A stretch of DNA of 46,003 nt, taken from Caulobacter sp. Root655. Its GTDB lineage: Bacteria > Pseudomonadota > Alphaproteobacteria > Caulobacterales > Caulobacteraceae. The stretch is from contig NZ_LMHC01000010.1 of NCBI RefSeq assembly GCF_001427665.1, forward strand, positions 1 through 46,003, in the 5' to 3' direction. Position numbers and translations under genes: made by a program. Every line of letters begins with the position of its first letter. The first letter of the stretch is position 1. Under the pieces are notes generated by a model. That model was not told the DNA's origin. It worked only from the letters and a program-made list of their open reading frames with translations, and did no database searches. Shown in pieces: positions 6,927-15,108 of the stretch.

Positions 6927-8216
6927 TTATTTTTCGGCCGCCGCCCCGTCCGTCATCAACCGGTCCAGGTGCAGGCGGATGTGCGAAGCCTCGGCGGCGG
7001 TGTTGGCCAGGGCGATGGCCTGGTCGAAGGCGGCGCGGGCCTCTTCCCGGCGTCCCAGTTGCAGCAGCAGCCCACCTTTCAGGCCGAAGAAATGGAAATA
7101 GCCCGACAGCCGGGGCGCCAGCGGTTCGATCATCGCCAGGGCCGCCTCGGGCCCCGCCACCTTCGACACCGCCACCGCGCGGTTCAGGCTGACCACCGGC
7201 GACGGCGCCAGCTGTTCCAGGTCACCGTACAGCAGGTCGATCCGCGCCCAGCTGGTGTCCTGGGCCCGTTCGGCGCGGGCGTGCTCGGCGGCGATCGCCG
7301 CCTGCACCAGGTAGGGCCCCGGTCGGCGATGGCGCACCGCCTTGTCGATCAGGGCCAGGCCCTCGGTGATCATCCGGCGGTTCCACAAGCCTCGGTCCTG
7401 GTCCTCGAGCAGCACCACCGCCCCCTCGGCGTCGAACCGGGCCGGGGCGCGGGCGTGCTGCAACAGCAGCAGCGCCGTCAGGCCCATGACCTCCGGCTCG
7501 CCCTGGAACAGCCGCAGCAGCAACCGCGCCAGCCGGATAGCCTCGTCGCACAGCGAGCCCTTGGCCTGCACGGCCTCGCCGCTGGCCGAATAGCCCTCGT
7601 TGAAGATCAGATAGACCATGGCCGCCACCGCGTTCAGCCGCTCGGCCCGCTCGAGCGGGCCAGGCGTGTCGAACGGCACGTCGCCGGCCCCGATCCGGGC
7701 CTTGGCCCGGGTGATGCGCTGCTCCATCGCCGCCTCGCTGACCAGGAAGGCGCGGGCGATCTGCCGGACCGACAGGCCCGAAACGATGCGCAGGGCCACG
7801 GCCACCTGCTGGGTGGCCGGCAGGTCGGGGTGGCAGCAGATGAACAGCAGCCGCAGCACGTCGTCGCGATAGTGCTCGCCGTCCAGGCGGTCGGCCAGGG
7901 CGGCCTCGGCGTCGTCGAGGTCGGAGATCAGCTCTTCCGACGGCAGGGGCGCGGACTTGCTGCGCTTGCGCACCCCGTCCAGCGCCGCGTTGCGGCCGAC
8001 CAGGATCAGCCAGGCGGTCGGATCGCGCGGCGGGCCGTTCTTGGGCCAGGCCTTCAGGGCCCGCAGGCAAGCGTCCTGGAAGGCCTCCTCGGCGGTGTCC
8101 AGGTCGCGGAAATAGCGCAGCAGCGCCGCCACCGCCTGCGGACGGGCCGCGGTCAGGGCCGCGTCGATCCAGGCCCCGTCCATGCCGGCTCCTCCCATGC
8201 TCGCCATCTCGCTCAT
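6927..8216 (-). CDS. ECF42-type RNA polymerase sigma factor with long C-terminal domain
   Basis: A 429-residue protein. Sigma region 2 covers about residues 20-90, including EEAFQDACLRALKAWP and the ECF42 hallmark DGVRKRSK at 80-87. Region 4 covers about 125-180 (LSVRQIARAFLVSEAAMEQR). The C-terminal 240 residues begin near YLIFNEGYSA (202-211), a conserved motif of this group, and look like TPR helices. In ECF42 factors the C-terminal extension is required for activity and there is no classic anti-sigma factor. The gene overlaps the upstream YCII gene by 4 bp. It probably directs transcription of its own neighbours. Confidence 0.9.
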   Translation of the reverse strand: MSEMASMGGAGMDGAWIDAALTAARPQAVAALLRYFRDLDTAEEAFQDACLRALKAWPKNGPPRDPTAWLILVGRNAALDGVRKRSKSAPLPSEELISDLDDAEAALADRLDGEHYRDDVLRLLFICCHPDLPATQQVAVALRIVSGLSVRQIARAFLVSEAAMEQRITRAKARIGAGDVPFDTPGPLERAERLNAVAAMVYLIFNEGYSASGEAVQAKGSLCDEAIRLARLLLRLFQGEPEVMGLTALLLLQHARAPARFDAEGAVVLLEDQDRGLWNRRMITEGLALIDKAVRHRRPGPYLVQAAIAAEHARAERAQDTSWARIDLLYGDLEQLAPSPVVSLNRAVAVSKVAGPEAALAMIEPLAPRLSGYFHFFGLKGGLLLQLGRREEARAAFDQAIALANTAAEASHIRLHLDRLMTDGAAAEK

Positions 8217-8617
8217 GCGCCGAACCGTTTCATGGCCCCGCCCAGGACGGTGCGGACGGCGACGGGCCGGTACAGGCCGATCGGACGGATTTCATAGGCG
8301 CCGGCCCCGGGATTGGCCATCGCCAGTTCGCGCGCGGCGTCGATCGCCTGCTCCAGCCCGTCGCAATCGACGACATAGAAGCCCAGCAATTGCTCCCGGG
8401 TCTCGGCGAACGGGCCGTCGATCACCAGCACCTCGCGGCCCTTGCGCAGGGTGACGGCGGTGGTGGTCGGCAGCAGGCGGGCCACCGGCCCCAGCCGCCC
8501 TGTCACGGCCAGCTTCTGTTCGACGATCGCCAGCCTGCTCATCACCGCAGCATCCTCCGCCGAGGTCCAGGCGCCGACCACGTCCTCGCAACTGTAGCAA
8601 AATATGGCGTAAAGCAT
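8213..8617 (-). CDS. YCII/DGPF-domain protein paired with the sigma factor
   Basis: A 134-residue protein with MLYAIFCYSCEDVVGAWTS at the start and the DGPF signature in VLVIDGPFAETREQLLGFYV. Proteins of this family are encoded next to ECF42 sigma factors in many bacteria and are thought to be their partners or targets. The ATG at 8617 was chosen over a GTG at 8629 because GAGAGG lies about 12 bases before the ATG. The stop overlaps the sigma-factor start (ATGA). The operon promoter should lie in 8618-8780. Confidence 0.9.
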   Translation of the reverse strand: MLYAIFCYSCEDVVGAWTSAEDAAVMSRLAIVEQKLAVTGRLGPVARLLPTTTAVTLRKGREVLVIDGPFAETREQLLGFYVVDCDGLEQAIDAARELAMANPGAGAYEIRPIGLYRPVAVRTVLGGAMKRFGA

Positions 8618-8742
8618 CGGACCGCGCACCTCTCGTTCCCAGGACGATCAGCGACGCCTCAACCCGACACGCGGCGGTAAAATTCGCGCCGCCTCGCGCC
8701 GCCCACGGTGAAGTAGCCATATTTCGAACAGGGCGCTCCCCC

Positions 8743-8750
8743 ATGGTTAA
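8743..8750 (-). promoter_or_regulatory. Possible CtrA half site TTAACCAT
   Basis: ATGGTTAA on the plus strand is the reverse of the CtrA half-site consensus TTAACCAT known from Caulobacter. It lies 30 bp before the 51-residue membrane-protein gene and upstream of the divergent YCII/sigma operon. A second half is not present, so this is only a candidate. Confidence 0.25.
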
Positions 8751-8779
8751 CTGGCCTGGAGCGACATCGGGCAAGGGGG

Positions 8780-8935
8780 ATGCTGCTCAGCCGGGAGTCG
8801 TTCGTGTTTCAACTTGTCTCTGTTTTCATCATCGTCTTCCTGCTCGCCATGCTGGCCTGGCCGAGCGTGGCGCCGCGCCTCAAAAACCTGCGGCGCAGGC
8901 GCAGCCGGCGGCTGCGGCGGTATTTCCAGGACTGA
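8780..8935 (+). CDS. 51-residue single-pass membrane protein
   Basis: Starts ATGCTGCTC after a strong AAGGGGG site. The protein has one hydrophobic helix at about residues 9-27 (VFQLVSVFIIVFLLAML), WPSVAPRLKN, and a strongly basic cytoplasmic tail (RRRRSRRLRRYF). By the positive-inside rule the C-terminus should face the cytoplasm. The family is unknown. It stands alone in a 490-bp stretch between the sigma operon and a small secreted protein on the other strand. The good ribosome site, codon-like composition and protein-like layout support it, but no homologue was checked. Confidence 0.6.
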   Translation: MLLSRESFVFQLVSVFIIVFLLAMLAWPSVAPRLKNLRRRRSRRLRRYFQD

Positions 8936-9109
8936 TCCCCAGCTGGACGACACGCCGCGCGGCCGTGGTGGCGGGCACGCCCGCGCCGAGGCGCTGCACA
9001 CCCAGGGCCTCTTCTGACCGACCTGAGGAGGTTCCCGTTCCTGACGGAACGTCAGCGCGCACGAGAATCCGTCGGGACTCTTCGCGGAACAGCGCGTTGG
9101 ACGATCAGC

Positions 9110-9469
9110 CTACTTGGCGCCCGCCTCGTCGAGTACTTTTATCTCCGCCAGGATATCGTTCGAGATGTTGAGGCACTGCTGTCCGGTGAGGTTTTCCTTT
9201 CCGGCGTCCGCCCGTCCCTTCGCATAGAGTGAACTCCAGAGGCCGGCGATAGCGTATTGATCCTTGATCTGGTCGGGATTGTCGCCGCCCGACATCGATT
9301 TGACCATGTTGTCGGCAGTGGCTTTCGGAAAGTACTGCTCACAGACCCCGAAGATGTAGGCCACTTCTCCCAGCAAGCTCATGCGCTTCTGGTAAACTTC
9401 AGGACTATCTTCCGCCAATGCTGGTCCCGTCAGGACCAGCAGAGCCGCCACGGCCAGCACTACGCGCAT
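9110..9469 (-). CDS. Small secreted or periplasmic protein of unknown function
   Basis: A 119-residue protein with a clear signal peptide (MRVVLAVAALLVLTGPALA, cleavage before EDSPEV). The mature part is mostly helical with two cysteines (FGVCEQYF and GQQCLNIS), which could form a disulfide. The ATG at 9469 was chosen because the signal peptide begins there; the 18 extra residues of the longer frame are not signal-like. It is monocistronic as far as can be seen, divergent from nothing and 190 bp from the tRNA. No family recognised. Confidence 0.7.
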   Translation of the reverse strand: MRVVLAVAALLVLTGPALAEDSPEVYQKRMSLLGEVAYIFGVCEQYFPKATADNMVKSMSGGDNPDQIKDQYAIAGLWSSLYAKGRADAGKENLTGQQCLNISNDILAEIKVLDEAGAK

Positions 9470-9660
9470 CTCGAAATCCCCCAACCCTGGCGCGAAGGTA
9501 TGCGTCGGGGTCGGAAAGCTCAAGCTGCCGTTGCGCTTGCCGCATCGGCCGCGAAGGGTCGGGAACGCGGCGTCAATCGTGAAGGGCCATCATGCGTCAA
9601 GGCAAGCTGGCGGAGCTGGTGAAGAAACCGCCGACGCCCAGAACACTCGGTTGGGGGCGT

Positions 9661-9737
9661 TGGTGGCTGGGGGCGGGATCGAACCGCCGACCTGTGGGTT
9701 ATGAATCCACCGCTCTAACCATCTGAGCTACCCAGCC
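9661..9737 (-). tRNA. tRNA-Met (CAT anticodon, elongator type)
   Basis: On the minus strand a full cloverleaf can be folded: acceptor GGCTGGG pairing with CCCAGCC, D arm GCTC/GAGC, anticodon loop TTCATAA with CAT, T arm GGCGG TTCGATC CCGCC, and an encoded CCA end. The G1:C72 pair argues against the initiator tRNA. Ile2 (lysidine-modified CAT) is less likely but not excluded. Confidence 0.9.
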
Positions 9738-9782
9738 CGCGCGAAGCGGAGGCGGGCTTATAAGCGCAAAGCGGGGGCGGCT

Positions 9783-10904
9783 TCAAGCCCGTCCGAGCAT
9801 CAGATCGAGCACCGCGTCGAGACGCCGCTTCAGGCTCTCCGGACCATAGTCGGCCAGCACCTTGGCGCGGGCCGCGACGCCCAAGGCCACGGCGGTTTGG
9901 GGCGCGGCGATCAGGCCCGCCAGGCTGGCGGCCAGGGCGGCGGCGTCGCCCGGCGGGACCAGGCGGCCGTCGACGCCCTCGGCGATCATCTCGACCGGGC
10001 CCGGAATGGCGCTGGAGACCACCGGCAGGCCGACGGCCATGGCCTCCAGCAGCACCAGCGGAAAACCCTCCTGGTACGACGGGAAAGCGAAGACGTCGCC
10101 GGTGGCCAGGAAGGCCGAGACGTCGCTTCGCCAGCCGACCAGGCGCACGCGATCGCCCAGGCCATGCTCGGCGATCAGCCCCTCCAGCTTGCCGCGCTCG
10201 TCGCCCTCGCCGGCGATCTCGGCCTCGAAACCCTGCCCCTGGTCGCGCAGCTGGGCCAGGGCGACGACCAGCACGTCGAAGCCCTTCTTGGGGTGCAGAC
10301 GGCCGGCGGCGACAATGCGGGGCGCGCAAATCCCGTCCTTGAACGGCGTCGCCAGGACGGCCGGCGGCCTGACGGCGTTGGGCACGAAGTGGACGCGGTC
10401 GGCCGGGACGCCACGCTCGATCGCCAGATCGGCCAGGTGCCGGCCGACGCAAATATAGTGGGTGCGGGTGGTCTCGACGTCGAAGGCCGGCTTGTGCACG
10501 CAGACCGCCAGCACCGCCTCGGGCGGGGCGACCCTGGCCAGCAGCCGGGCCGGGCGCTGGCCGTGGCTGAGGATCAGGTCGGGGGTCCTGGCCTTGACCA
10601 GCCGCCGGGCCGCGCCCAGCGTGACCGGGTCCCAGTCGGTATAGGCCGGCAGGGTCGCCAGGGGCGGAACGCGGCGCGCCTCCTGGGCGGCGACCTTGCC
10701 GCCGGTCCGCACCACGCCTGTGGCCGCGCCGCCGCTGGCGGCCGCATAGGCCTCGAGGATCGGCTGGTAGTCGAGGAACACCTGCTCCAGGCCGCCCAGA
10801 CCCTTGCCCAGCATGGCGTGCAGGATGGCGGTCAAGGCGGACTCCGCGAAACAGGCCAGGGCGTGGCGAGGCCGGACCTTCGTCGGGGCGCCCCTGGAAG
10901 TCAA
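9783..10904 (-). CDS. Glycosyltransferase family 4 (GT-B) protein
   Basis: A 373-residue protein with two Rossmann-like halves. The N-terminal half holds MLGKGLGGLEQVFLDY, a glycine-rich acceptor-side loop; the C-terminal half holds VAAGRLHPKKGFDVL and the nucleotide-sugar E-x7-E motif EGFPLVLLE near residue 281. It probably transfers a sugar from a nucleotide donor to lipopolysaccharide, capsule or another envelope glycan on the cytoplasmic face of the membrane. The TTG at 10904 was kept because GAGAAGGGG lies 9 bases before it. An internal ATG at 10814 would cut the first strand of the fold. It ends 45 bp from the tRNA. Confidence 0.85.
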   Translation of the reverse strand: MTSRGAPTKVRPRHALACFAESALTAILHAMLGKGLGGLEQVFLDYQPILEAYAAASGGAATGVVRTGGKVAAQEARRVPPLATLPAYTDWDPVTLGAARRLVKARTPDLILSHGQRPARLLARVAPPEAVLAVCVHKPAFDVETTRTHYICVGRHLADLAIERGVPADRVHFVPNAVRPPAVLATPFKDGICAPRIVAAGRLHPKKGFDVLVVALAQLRDQGQGFEAEIAGEGDERGKLEGLIAEHGLGDRVRLVGWRSDVSAFLATGDVFAFPSYQEGFPLVLLEAMAVGLPVVSSAIPGPVEMIAEGVDGRLVPPGDAAALAASLAGLIAAPQTAVALGVAARAKVLADYGPESLKRRLDAVLDLMLGRA

Positions 10905-10927
10905 CGTCGCACCCCTTCTCCCAGACT

Positions 10928-11029
10928 GTCATCCCGGGCGTAGCGCAGCGAAGACCCGGGACCGCCGAAAGCGCCGGCGCTCAGGCCCCGGTCCCGGATC
11001 GGCGCGCTGCGCGCTTGTCCGGGATGACA
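10928..11029. repeat. Intergenic inverted repeat, family 4, copy 1
   Basis: Starts GTCATCCCGGGCGTAGC and ends GTCCGGGATGACAA, with a GC-rich dyad between. Copies of the same GTCATCCCGG...CCGGGATGAC frame lie at 25011-25110 and, in short form, at 30628-30656. Here it lies between divergent genes. Confidence 0.8.
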
Positions 11030-11127
11030 ACGAAAGTTGGCGCGTTCCAAGGCAGGTAAGGTCTGATGACAACCGGACGTCGCGATGACAACCTAATCAC
11101 CTGCCCGCCCCCAACTGGACAGTCCCC

Positions 11128-12348
11128 ATGCGTCTTCGCCACCTCACCCTCGTCGCGCTCGCCCTGTCGGCCTGCGGTCCCGCCGGCCAAGTCCAGGCCC
11201 TGCCGAACCCGCCGGTCCAGACCGCCGCGCCCAACGCGCCCGACCAGAAGCCCGCCTTCCCGCAGCAGACCCGCGCGCCCGAGGAGAAGCTGGGCGTCGC
11301 CTACCAGGTCGAGACCCTGGCCACCGGCCTGAACCATCCCTGGAGCCTGGCCTTCCTGCCCGACGGGTCCAAGCTGGTCACCGAACGGGCTGGCGCCCTG
11401 CGGATCCTCGGCGCCGACGGCAAGCTGTCGCCGGCCGTCGCCGGCCTGCCGGCGGTCTATGCCGAGGGCCAGGGCGGCCTGCTGGACGTGGCGCTGGACC
11501 CCGACTATGCCAGGAACGGCCTGATCTACTGGACCTATGCCGAGGCCCGCAAGGGCGGCGGCAACGGCACGACGGCGGCGCGTGGCAAGCTGGTCCCGGG
11601 CGCCGCGCCCAGCCTGGAGAACGTCCAGGTCATCTGGCGCCAGGCGCCGGCCCTGGACTCGTCCCTGCACTTCGGCGGCCGCCTGGCCTTCGCCCGCGAC
11701 GGGGCGCTGTTCGTCACCACCGGCGAGCGTTCGATCCTCCCGGGTCGGATGCAGGCCCAGCACCTGGACGCCGCCCTGGGCAAAGTCATCCGTATCCGTC
11801 CCGACGGCTCGATCCCCGCCGACAACCCCTATGTCGGCAACCCGCAGGCCAAGCCCGAGATCTGGTCGATGGGCCACCGCAACGTCCAGGGCGCGACGAT
11901 CAACCCGTGGACCGGCCAGCTGTGGACCGCCGAGCACGGCGCCAAGGGCGGCGACGAGATCAACACCCCCAAGGCCGGCAAGGACTATGGCTGGCCGACC
12001 ATCACCTATGGCGAGGACTATTCCGGCAAGCCGATCGGCGACGGGATCACCCAGAAGGCCGGCATGGAGCAGCCGGTCTATTACTGGGACCCGGTGATCG
12101 CCCCCTCGGGCCTGGCGTTCTACGACGCTGGTCTGTTCCCGGCCTGGAAGGGCAGCCTCTTCGTCGGCGGCCTGAAGGGCTACCTGGTGCGCCTGACGCT
12201 GAAGGACGACAAGGTAGTGGGCGAGGAGCGCCTGCTGTCGGAGCTGAACTTCCGGATCCGCGACGTGCGGGTGGGCCCGGACGGGGCGGTGTACGTGGTC
12301 ACCGACGAGGACGACGGGCGGGTGCTGAGGCTTTCGCCGAAGGGGTAG
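11128..12348 (+). CDS. PQQ-dependent aldose sugar dehydrogenase, lipoprotein (YliI-like)
   Basis: A 406-residue protein of the glucose/sorbosone dehydrogenase beta-propeller family. It has a lipoprotein signal with lipobox LSAC (Cys16) and an Ala/Pro-rich linker. Family motifs are present in order: [71 protein letters not shown] and [12 protein letters not shown]. The His in HPWSLAF and HFGGRL and the Arg of GHRN fit quinone and calcium sites known for soluble PQQ dehydrogenases. It probably oxidises sugars in the periplasm, passing electrons to the respiratory chain. No PQQ biosynthesis gene is in the window. Confidence 0.9.
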   Translation: MRLRHLTLVALALSACGPAGQVQALPNPPVQTAAPNAPDQKPAFPQQTRAPEEKLGVAYQVETLATGLNHPWSLAFLPDGSKLVTERAGALRILGADGKLSPAVAGLPAVYAEGQGGLLDVALDPDYARNGLIYWTYAEARKGGGNGTTAARGKLVPGAAPSLENVQVIWRQAPALDSSLHFGGRLAFARDGALFVTTGERSILPGRMQAQHLDAALGKVIRIRPDGSIPADNPYVGNPQAKPEIWSMGHRNVQGATINPWTGQLWTAEHGAKGGDEINTPKAGKDYGWPTITYGEDYSGKPIGDGITQKAGMEQPVYYWDPVIAPSGLAFYDAGLFPAWKGSLFVGGLKGYLVRLTLKDDKVVGEERLLSELNFRIRDVRVGPDGAVYVVTDEDDGRVLRLSPKG

Positions 12349-12357
12349 GGATAAAGT

Positions 12358-12490
12358 CCTCCCCCTGTGGGGGAGGTGTCGGCGAAGCCGACGGTGGGGG
12401 GAGTGATAGGCGGTCGACCGGCGCACAAGTCCACCGCCCCAAGCTCCCCCCACCGGTCGCTACGCGACCGCCTCCCCCACAGGGGGAGGA
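12358..12490. repeat. Intergenic palindromic repeat, family 2, copy 1
   Basis: Inverted arms CCTCCCCCTGTGGGGGAGG at the left and the matching CTCCCCCACAGGGGGAGG at the right, enclosing GGTGGGGGGAG-type blocks. Other copies are at 19500-19645 and 45823-45876. It lies between convergent genes and could form a cruciform or act as a bidirectional terminator. Confidence 0.8.
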
Positions 12491-12503
12491 CCTCCTGCCC
12501 ATC

Positions 12504-12875
12504 CTACCTCGGCTTGCCCTTCCGCGCCTCCCACAGGCTCGCCGCCAGCGACGGCTTGCCCTTCAGCAGGGTCGCGGCGGCCATGCCCGCCAGGAACGAC
12601 GCCGTGGGATGGGCCTGCATCAGGCCCATCACCCGCTGCTCCAACGGCGGCTGGCGGACGCGGTCCCTGTGCTGCTTCTGCAGCAGGGCCCAGACCGCGA
12701 CCACCACGGCCGCCACCGCCGCGACGATGGCGTAGGCCCAGGCCGCGCCGACCCACTGACTGAGAAAAGCGAACACCGCCATCGCCCCGGCCACGGCGGC
12801 GATCGCGGCGGCCATGATCAGCCCCGCCCCCGCCATCAACCGCGAAATCAGTTTGTCGATGAAGTCATCGAGCAT
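12504..12875 (-). CDS. Small two-helix membrane protein (phage-holin-superfamily/YqjE-like)
   Basis: A 123-residue protein with a short amphipathic N-terminus (MLDDFIDKLISRLMAG), two closely spaced hydrophobic helices at about 16-38 and 43-66, and a soluble tail with LEQRVMGLMQAHPTASFLAG. This layout resembles the holin-like III / YqjE group of membrane proteins, whose function is largely unknown. The ATG at 12875 was chosen because AGGAGGG precedes it, whereas the upstream extension of the frame is not protein-like. It is monocistronic and flanked by repeats on both sides. Confidence 0.65.
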   Translation of the reverse strand: MLDDFIDKLISRLMAGAGLIMAAAIAAVAGAMAVFAFLSQWVGAAWAYAIVAAVAAVVVAVWALLQKQHRDRVRQPPLEQRVMGLMQAHPTASFLAGMAAATLLKGKPSLAASLWEARKGKPR

Positions 12876-12935
12876 CGCGCCCTCCTGAAAAGCCAAGATC
12901 GCAACGCGCGAAACGAGAGTTGGTGGCAAATGCCG

Positions 12936-13043
12936 TGCGTCCTTCGAGGCCTGCTGCGCAGGCGCCTCAGGATGAGGGTTTCAGAGCCAACTCACGGTCC
13001 TCATCCTGAGGTGCGAGCCGAAGGCGAAGCCTCGAAGGACGCA
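12936..13043. repeat. Intergenic palindromic repeat, family 3, copy 1
   Basis: Arms TGCGTCCTTCGAGGCC and GCCTCGAAGGACGCA with internal CTCAGGATGAG / CTCATCCTGAG. Copies are at 30698-30801 and 33647-33748. All three lie just beyond stop codons. Confidence 0.85.
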
Positions 13044-13048
13044 GGGCC

Positions 13049-14164
13049 TTACGCCGCCAGCCGCCGCGCGACCTCTTCGCCGATGGCCAGCGAACTGGTC
13101 AGGCCGGGGCTCTCGATGCCGAACAGCGCCATCAGCCCTTCCAGGCCGTGGGTGTCGGCGCCGCGCAGCTGGAAGTCGGGCTGCGGTTCGTCCGGGCCGT
13201 GCAACTTGGGCCGCACCCCGGCGTAGTCGGGAACCAGTAGGTCTTCCGGCACGGCCGGCCAGAACTTGCGGATATAGGCGGCGAAGGCGGCGGCCTTGGC
13301 CGGGTCGACCGAATAGTCGGGGGCCGGGACGTATTCCAGGTCGGGGCCGAACACCGCCTGGCCGCCCAGGTCGTTGCGGTAGTGGGTGCCCAGGGCCCCG
13401 TGGATCGGCGGCGGATAGATCAATCGCTGGAACGGGGCCTTGGCCGCCAGCCGGAAATAGACGCCCTTGCCGAAGTGGCCTTGCGGGATCTGGTCCTTCG
13501 GAAAGTCCTCGATGCGCGCCGCCACGGCCTGGGCCGACAGGCCCGGCGCGGTGACCAGCAGCCGGCAGGTCAGGGTCGCGGCCTCGGCCCCGCCGATCCG
13601 CACGGCAAAGCCGCCGCCGGCAAGGGGACTAGCGCCCTCGAACGGCGTATTGACCACCACCGCCCCGCCGGCCGCCTCGACCTCGCCCTGCAGGGCCAGC
13701 ATGTAGTCGTGACTGGCGAACACCCCACTCTCCGGCGACAGCAGGGCGGCGTGGGCGTTGAGGCCGGGCTCCAGGGCCCGGGCCTGGGCGCCGGTCAGAT
13801 GCTCCATGCCCTCGACGTCGTTGGCCAGGGCCTGGTCGAAGATCGTCTCCAGCCGCGCGACCTCGGCCTCGTCGGTGGCCACCACCAGCTTGCCGCACTT
13901 CTTGTAGTCGACGTGGTGCTTGTCGAGGAACGCGTAGAGCAGCCGCCGGCCCTCGACGCACAGCCGCGCCTTCAGCGAGCCGGTCGGGTAGTAGAGCCCG
14001 CCATGGATCACCTCGGAATTGCGCGACGACACCCCCTGGCCGATATGGCCCTCGGCCTCCAGCACCGCGACGACCAGGCCGCGCTGGGACAGGGCGTAGC
14101 CACAGGCCAGGCCCACGGCGCCGGCCCCCACCACGACGGCGTCGAAATCGAAGGCTTGGGTCAT
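13049..14164 (-). CDS. FAD-dependent oxidoreductase (L-2-hydroxyglutarate oxidase LhgO-like)
   Basis: A 371-residue protein of the DAO family. The dinucleotide-binding motif VVGAGAVGLACG is at residues 11-22. The family motif VSSRNSEVIHGGLYYPTGSLKA follows and is characteristic of LhgO-type L-2-hydroxyacid oxidases. The C-terminal part has GVRPKLHGPDEP and FGIESPGLTSSLAIG, as in that group. It probably oxidises an L-2-hydroxy acid, with FAD donating electrons to the quinone pool at the membrane. It is translationally coupled to the upstream parE-like gene by a 4-bp ATGA overlap, so it is a passenger of the toxin-antitoxin operon or vice versa. Confidence 0.85.
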   Translation of the reverse strand: MTQAFDFDAVVVGAGAVGLACGYALSQRGLVVAVLEAEGHIGQGVSSRNSEVIHGGLYYPTGSLKARLCVEGRRLLYAFLDKHHVDYKKCGKLVVATDEAEVARLETIFDQALANDVEGMEHLTGAQARALEPGLNAHAALLSPESGVFASHDYMLALQGEVEAAGGAVVVNTPFEGASPLAGGGFAVRIGGAEAATLTCRLLVTAPGLSAQAVAARIEDFPKDQIPQGHFGKGVYFRLAAKAPFQRLIYPPPIHGALGTHYRNDLGGQAVFGPDLEYVPAPDYSVDPAKAAAFAAYIRKFWPAVPEDLLVPDYAGVRPKLHGPDEPQPDFQLRGADTHGLEGLMALFGIESPGLTSSLAIGEEVARRLAA

Positions 14165-14436
14165 TTCAAGGTCGCCGAATGCTCGACCACGCGGATCAAG
14201 ACCTCGCTGTCGGTCACCTCATAGAAGATGACATAGGCCCCATAGGGAAGCCGACGAAAGCGCGGATGACTACCGACCGCCTGGGCCATGAAGGGAAAGG
14301 GAACAAGCTTGTCCAGATCCGTGCGCAAGGCCGACACGAACCGCTCGGCCGCTCGCGGGCTGTCGGCCGCGATATGATCGCGGATGCGGTTCAGGTCCCG
14401 CACCGCGCGCGGCGTCACGACAAGCTTTCGGCTCAC
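14161..14436 (-). CDS. RelE/ParE-family toxin, module 1
   Basis: A 91-residue protein with the ParE/RelE fold: VTPRAVRDLNRIRDHIAAD (residues 7-25) with helix 1-2, then GSHPRFRRLPYGAYVIFYEV and a C-terminal strand LIRVVEHSATLK. ParE-type members inhibit DNA gyrase; RelE-type ones cut mRNA on the ribosome; the sequence alone does not separate the two, but the form is nearer ParE. It overlaps its antitoxin gene by 4 bp and the FAD oxidoreductase by 4 bp. It is only distantly similar to the toxin of module 2. Confidence 0.85.
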   Translation of the reverse strand: MSRKLVVTPRAVRDLNRIRDHIAADSPRAAERFVSALRTDLDKLVPFPFMAQAVGSHPRFRRLPYGAYVIFYEVTDSEVLIRVVEHSATLK

Positions 14437-14735
14437 TCTCCGGCGGCCTCGGCGCGCGCCTTGAGGTCCGTTAGCATCTCCGAGAAGAACGCTTCCGCAT
14501 CAACACATTCGGCGGGATCGACCACCTCCGCCTCAAGCTCGTCGAGAAGACTCTCGAGCTTTTCCGAACCGCCCACGATCTCGGCGGCGCGACGATAGTT
14601 CAACTCGGCCAGCTCGGCGGCGACGGCCTCCTCCAGCGACGAGAATTCGCCACGTTCGACCCGCGCCTGAAGATCGAAGGCGTCTTCGGGCGAAAGGGTC
14701 ACGGCGACCGGGGCTGGATGGACCGGCTTGTTCAT
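14433..14735 (-). CDS. Antitoxin of module 1 (ParD/CopG-like)
   Basis: A 100-residue acidic protein starting MNKPV, with VTLSPEDAFDLQARVERGEF (a DNA-binding ribbon-helix-helix-type start followed by a toxin-binding tail) and SLEEAVAAELAELNYRRAA. The acidic C-terminus (DELEAEVVDPAECVD) would cover the toxin. It overlaps the toxin gene by 4 bp, as usual for these pairs. Its promoter and first five codons are in the duplicated segment at 14725-14795, so modules 1 and 2 should be regulated from nearly identical upstream DNA. Confidence 0.8.
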   Translation of the reverse strand: MNKPVHPAPVAVTLSPEDAFDLQARVERGEFSSLEEAVAAELAELNYRRAAEIVGGSEKLESLLDELEAEVVDPAECVDAEAFFSEMLTDLKARAEAAGE

Positions 14736-14795
14736 GCCCCGAGCCTATCACGAAGCCTGGGGCGCGCCAGTCTTCACCCCTCCCACTGGCTCCAC
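14725..14795. repeat. 71-bp direct repeat, copy A (relic of the IOR gene end)
   Basis: Identical to 15370-15440 except one base (T at 14758, C at 15403). It contains the start of antitoxin 1 and a vestige of the last codons of the indolepyruvate oxidoreductase gene, here out of context beside the end of toxin gene 2. Confidence 0.95.
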
Positions 14796-14820
14796 CACGG
14801 AGCGACGACGCCGAAATCCG

Positions 14821-15108
14821 TTATCGAATATTCTTCGGCAAGCGAGCGCCGTGGATCACGCGCTCGATGAAAACATCCAGGTCGGAGAAGCGGTACAGGA
14901 TGATGTAGGGCGGAAAAGATAGTCCACGAATACCCGCGCCGTAGATCGGCCGAGCCGGCCCCAGTTCAGGATTGTCGCTCAAGCCCGCCGTTCGCTCGAC
15001 CAGCGCCTCGACGAACCTGCGCGCGGCACAAGGGCGGTCCTTGGCGATCCAGTCGCCAATGCCGATGAGATCAAGCTTCGCGCGACGCGAAAACCGGATC
15101 CGCCTCAA
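14821..15108 (-). CDS. RelE/ParE-family toxin, module 2
   Basis: A 95-residue protein with the ParE fold: FSRRAKLDLIGIGDWIAKDR, ARRFVEALVERTAGL, then GIRGLSFPPYIILYRFSD and VFIERVIHGARL, the typical C-terminal strand. It is a plausible gyrase-targeting toxin. It overlaps its antitoxin gene by 4 bp and is about one-third identical to the module 1 toxin, so the two pairs are not a recent whole-module copy. Confidence 0.85.
   Translation of the reverse strand: MRRIRFSRRAKLDLIGIGDWIAKDRPCAARRFVEALVERTAGLSDNPELGPARPIYGAGIRGLSFPPYIILYRFSDLDVFIERVIHGARLPKNIR

Noticed and set aside
9592..9720. A short plus-strand frame ending near the tRNA
   Set aside because: Its latter half is antisense to tRNA-Met, so it is not a plausible gene.
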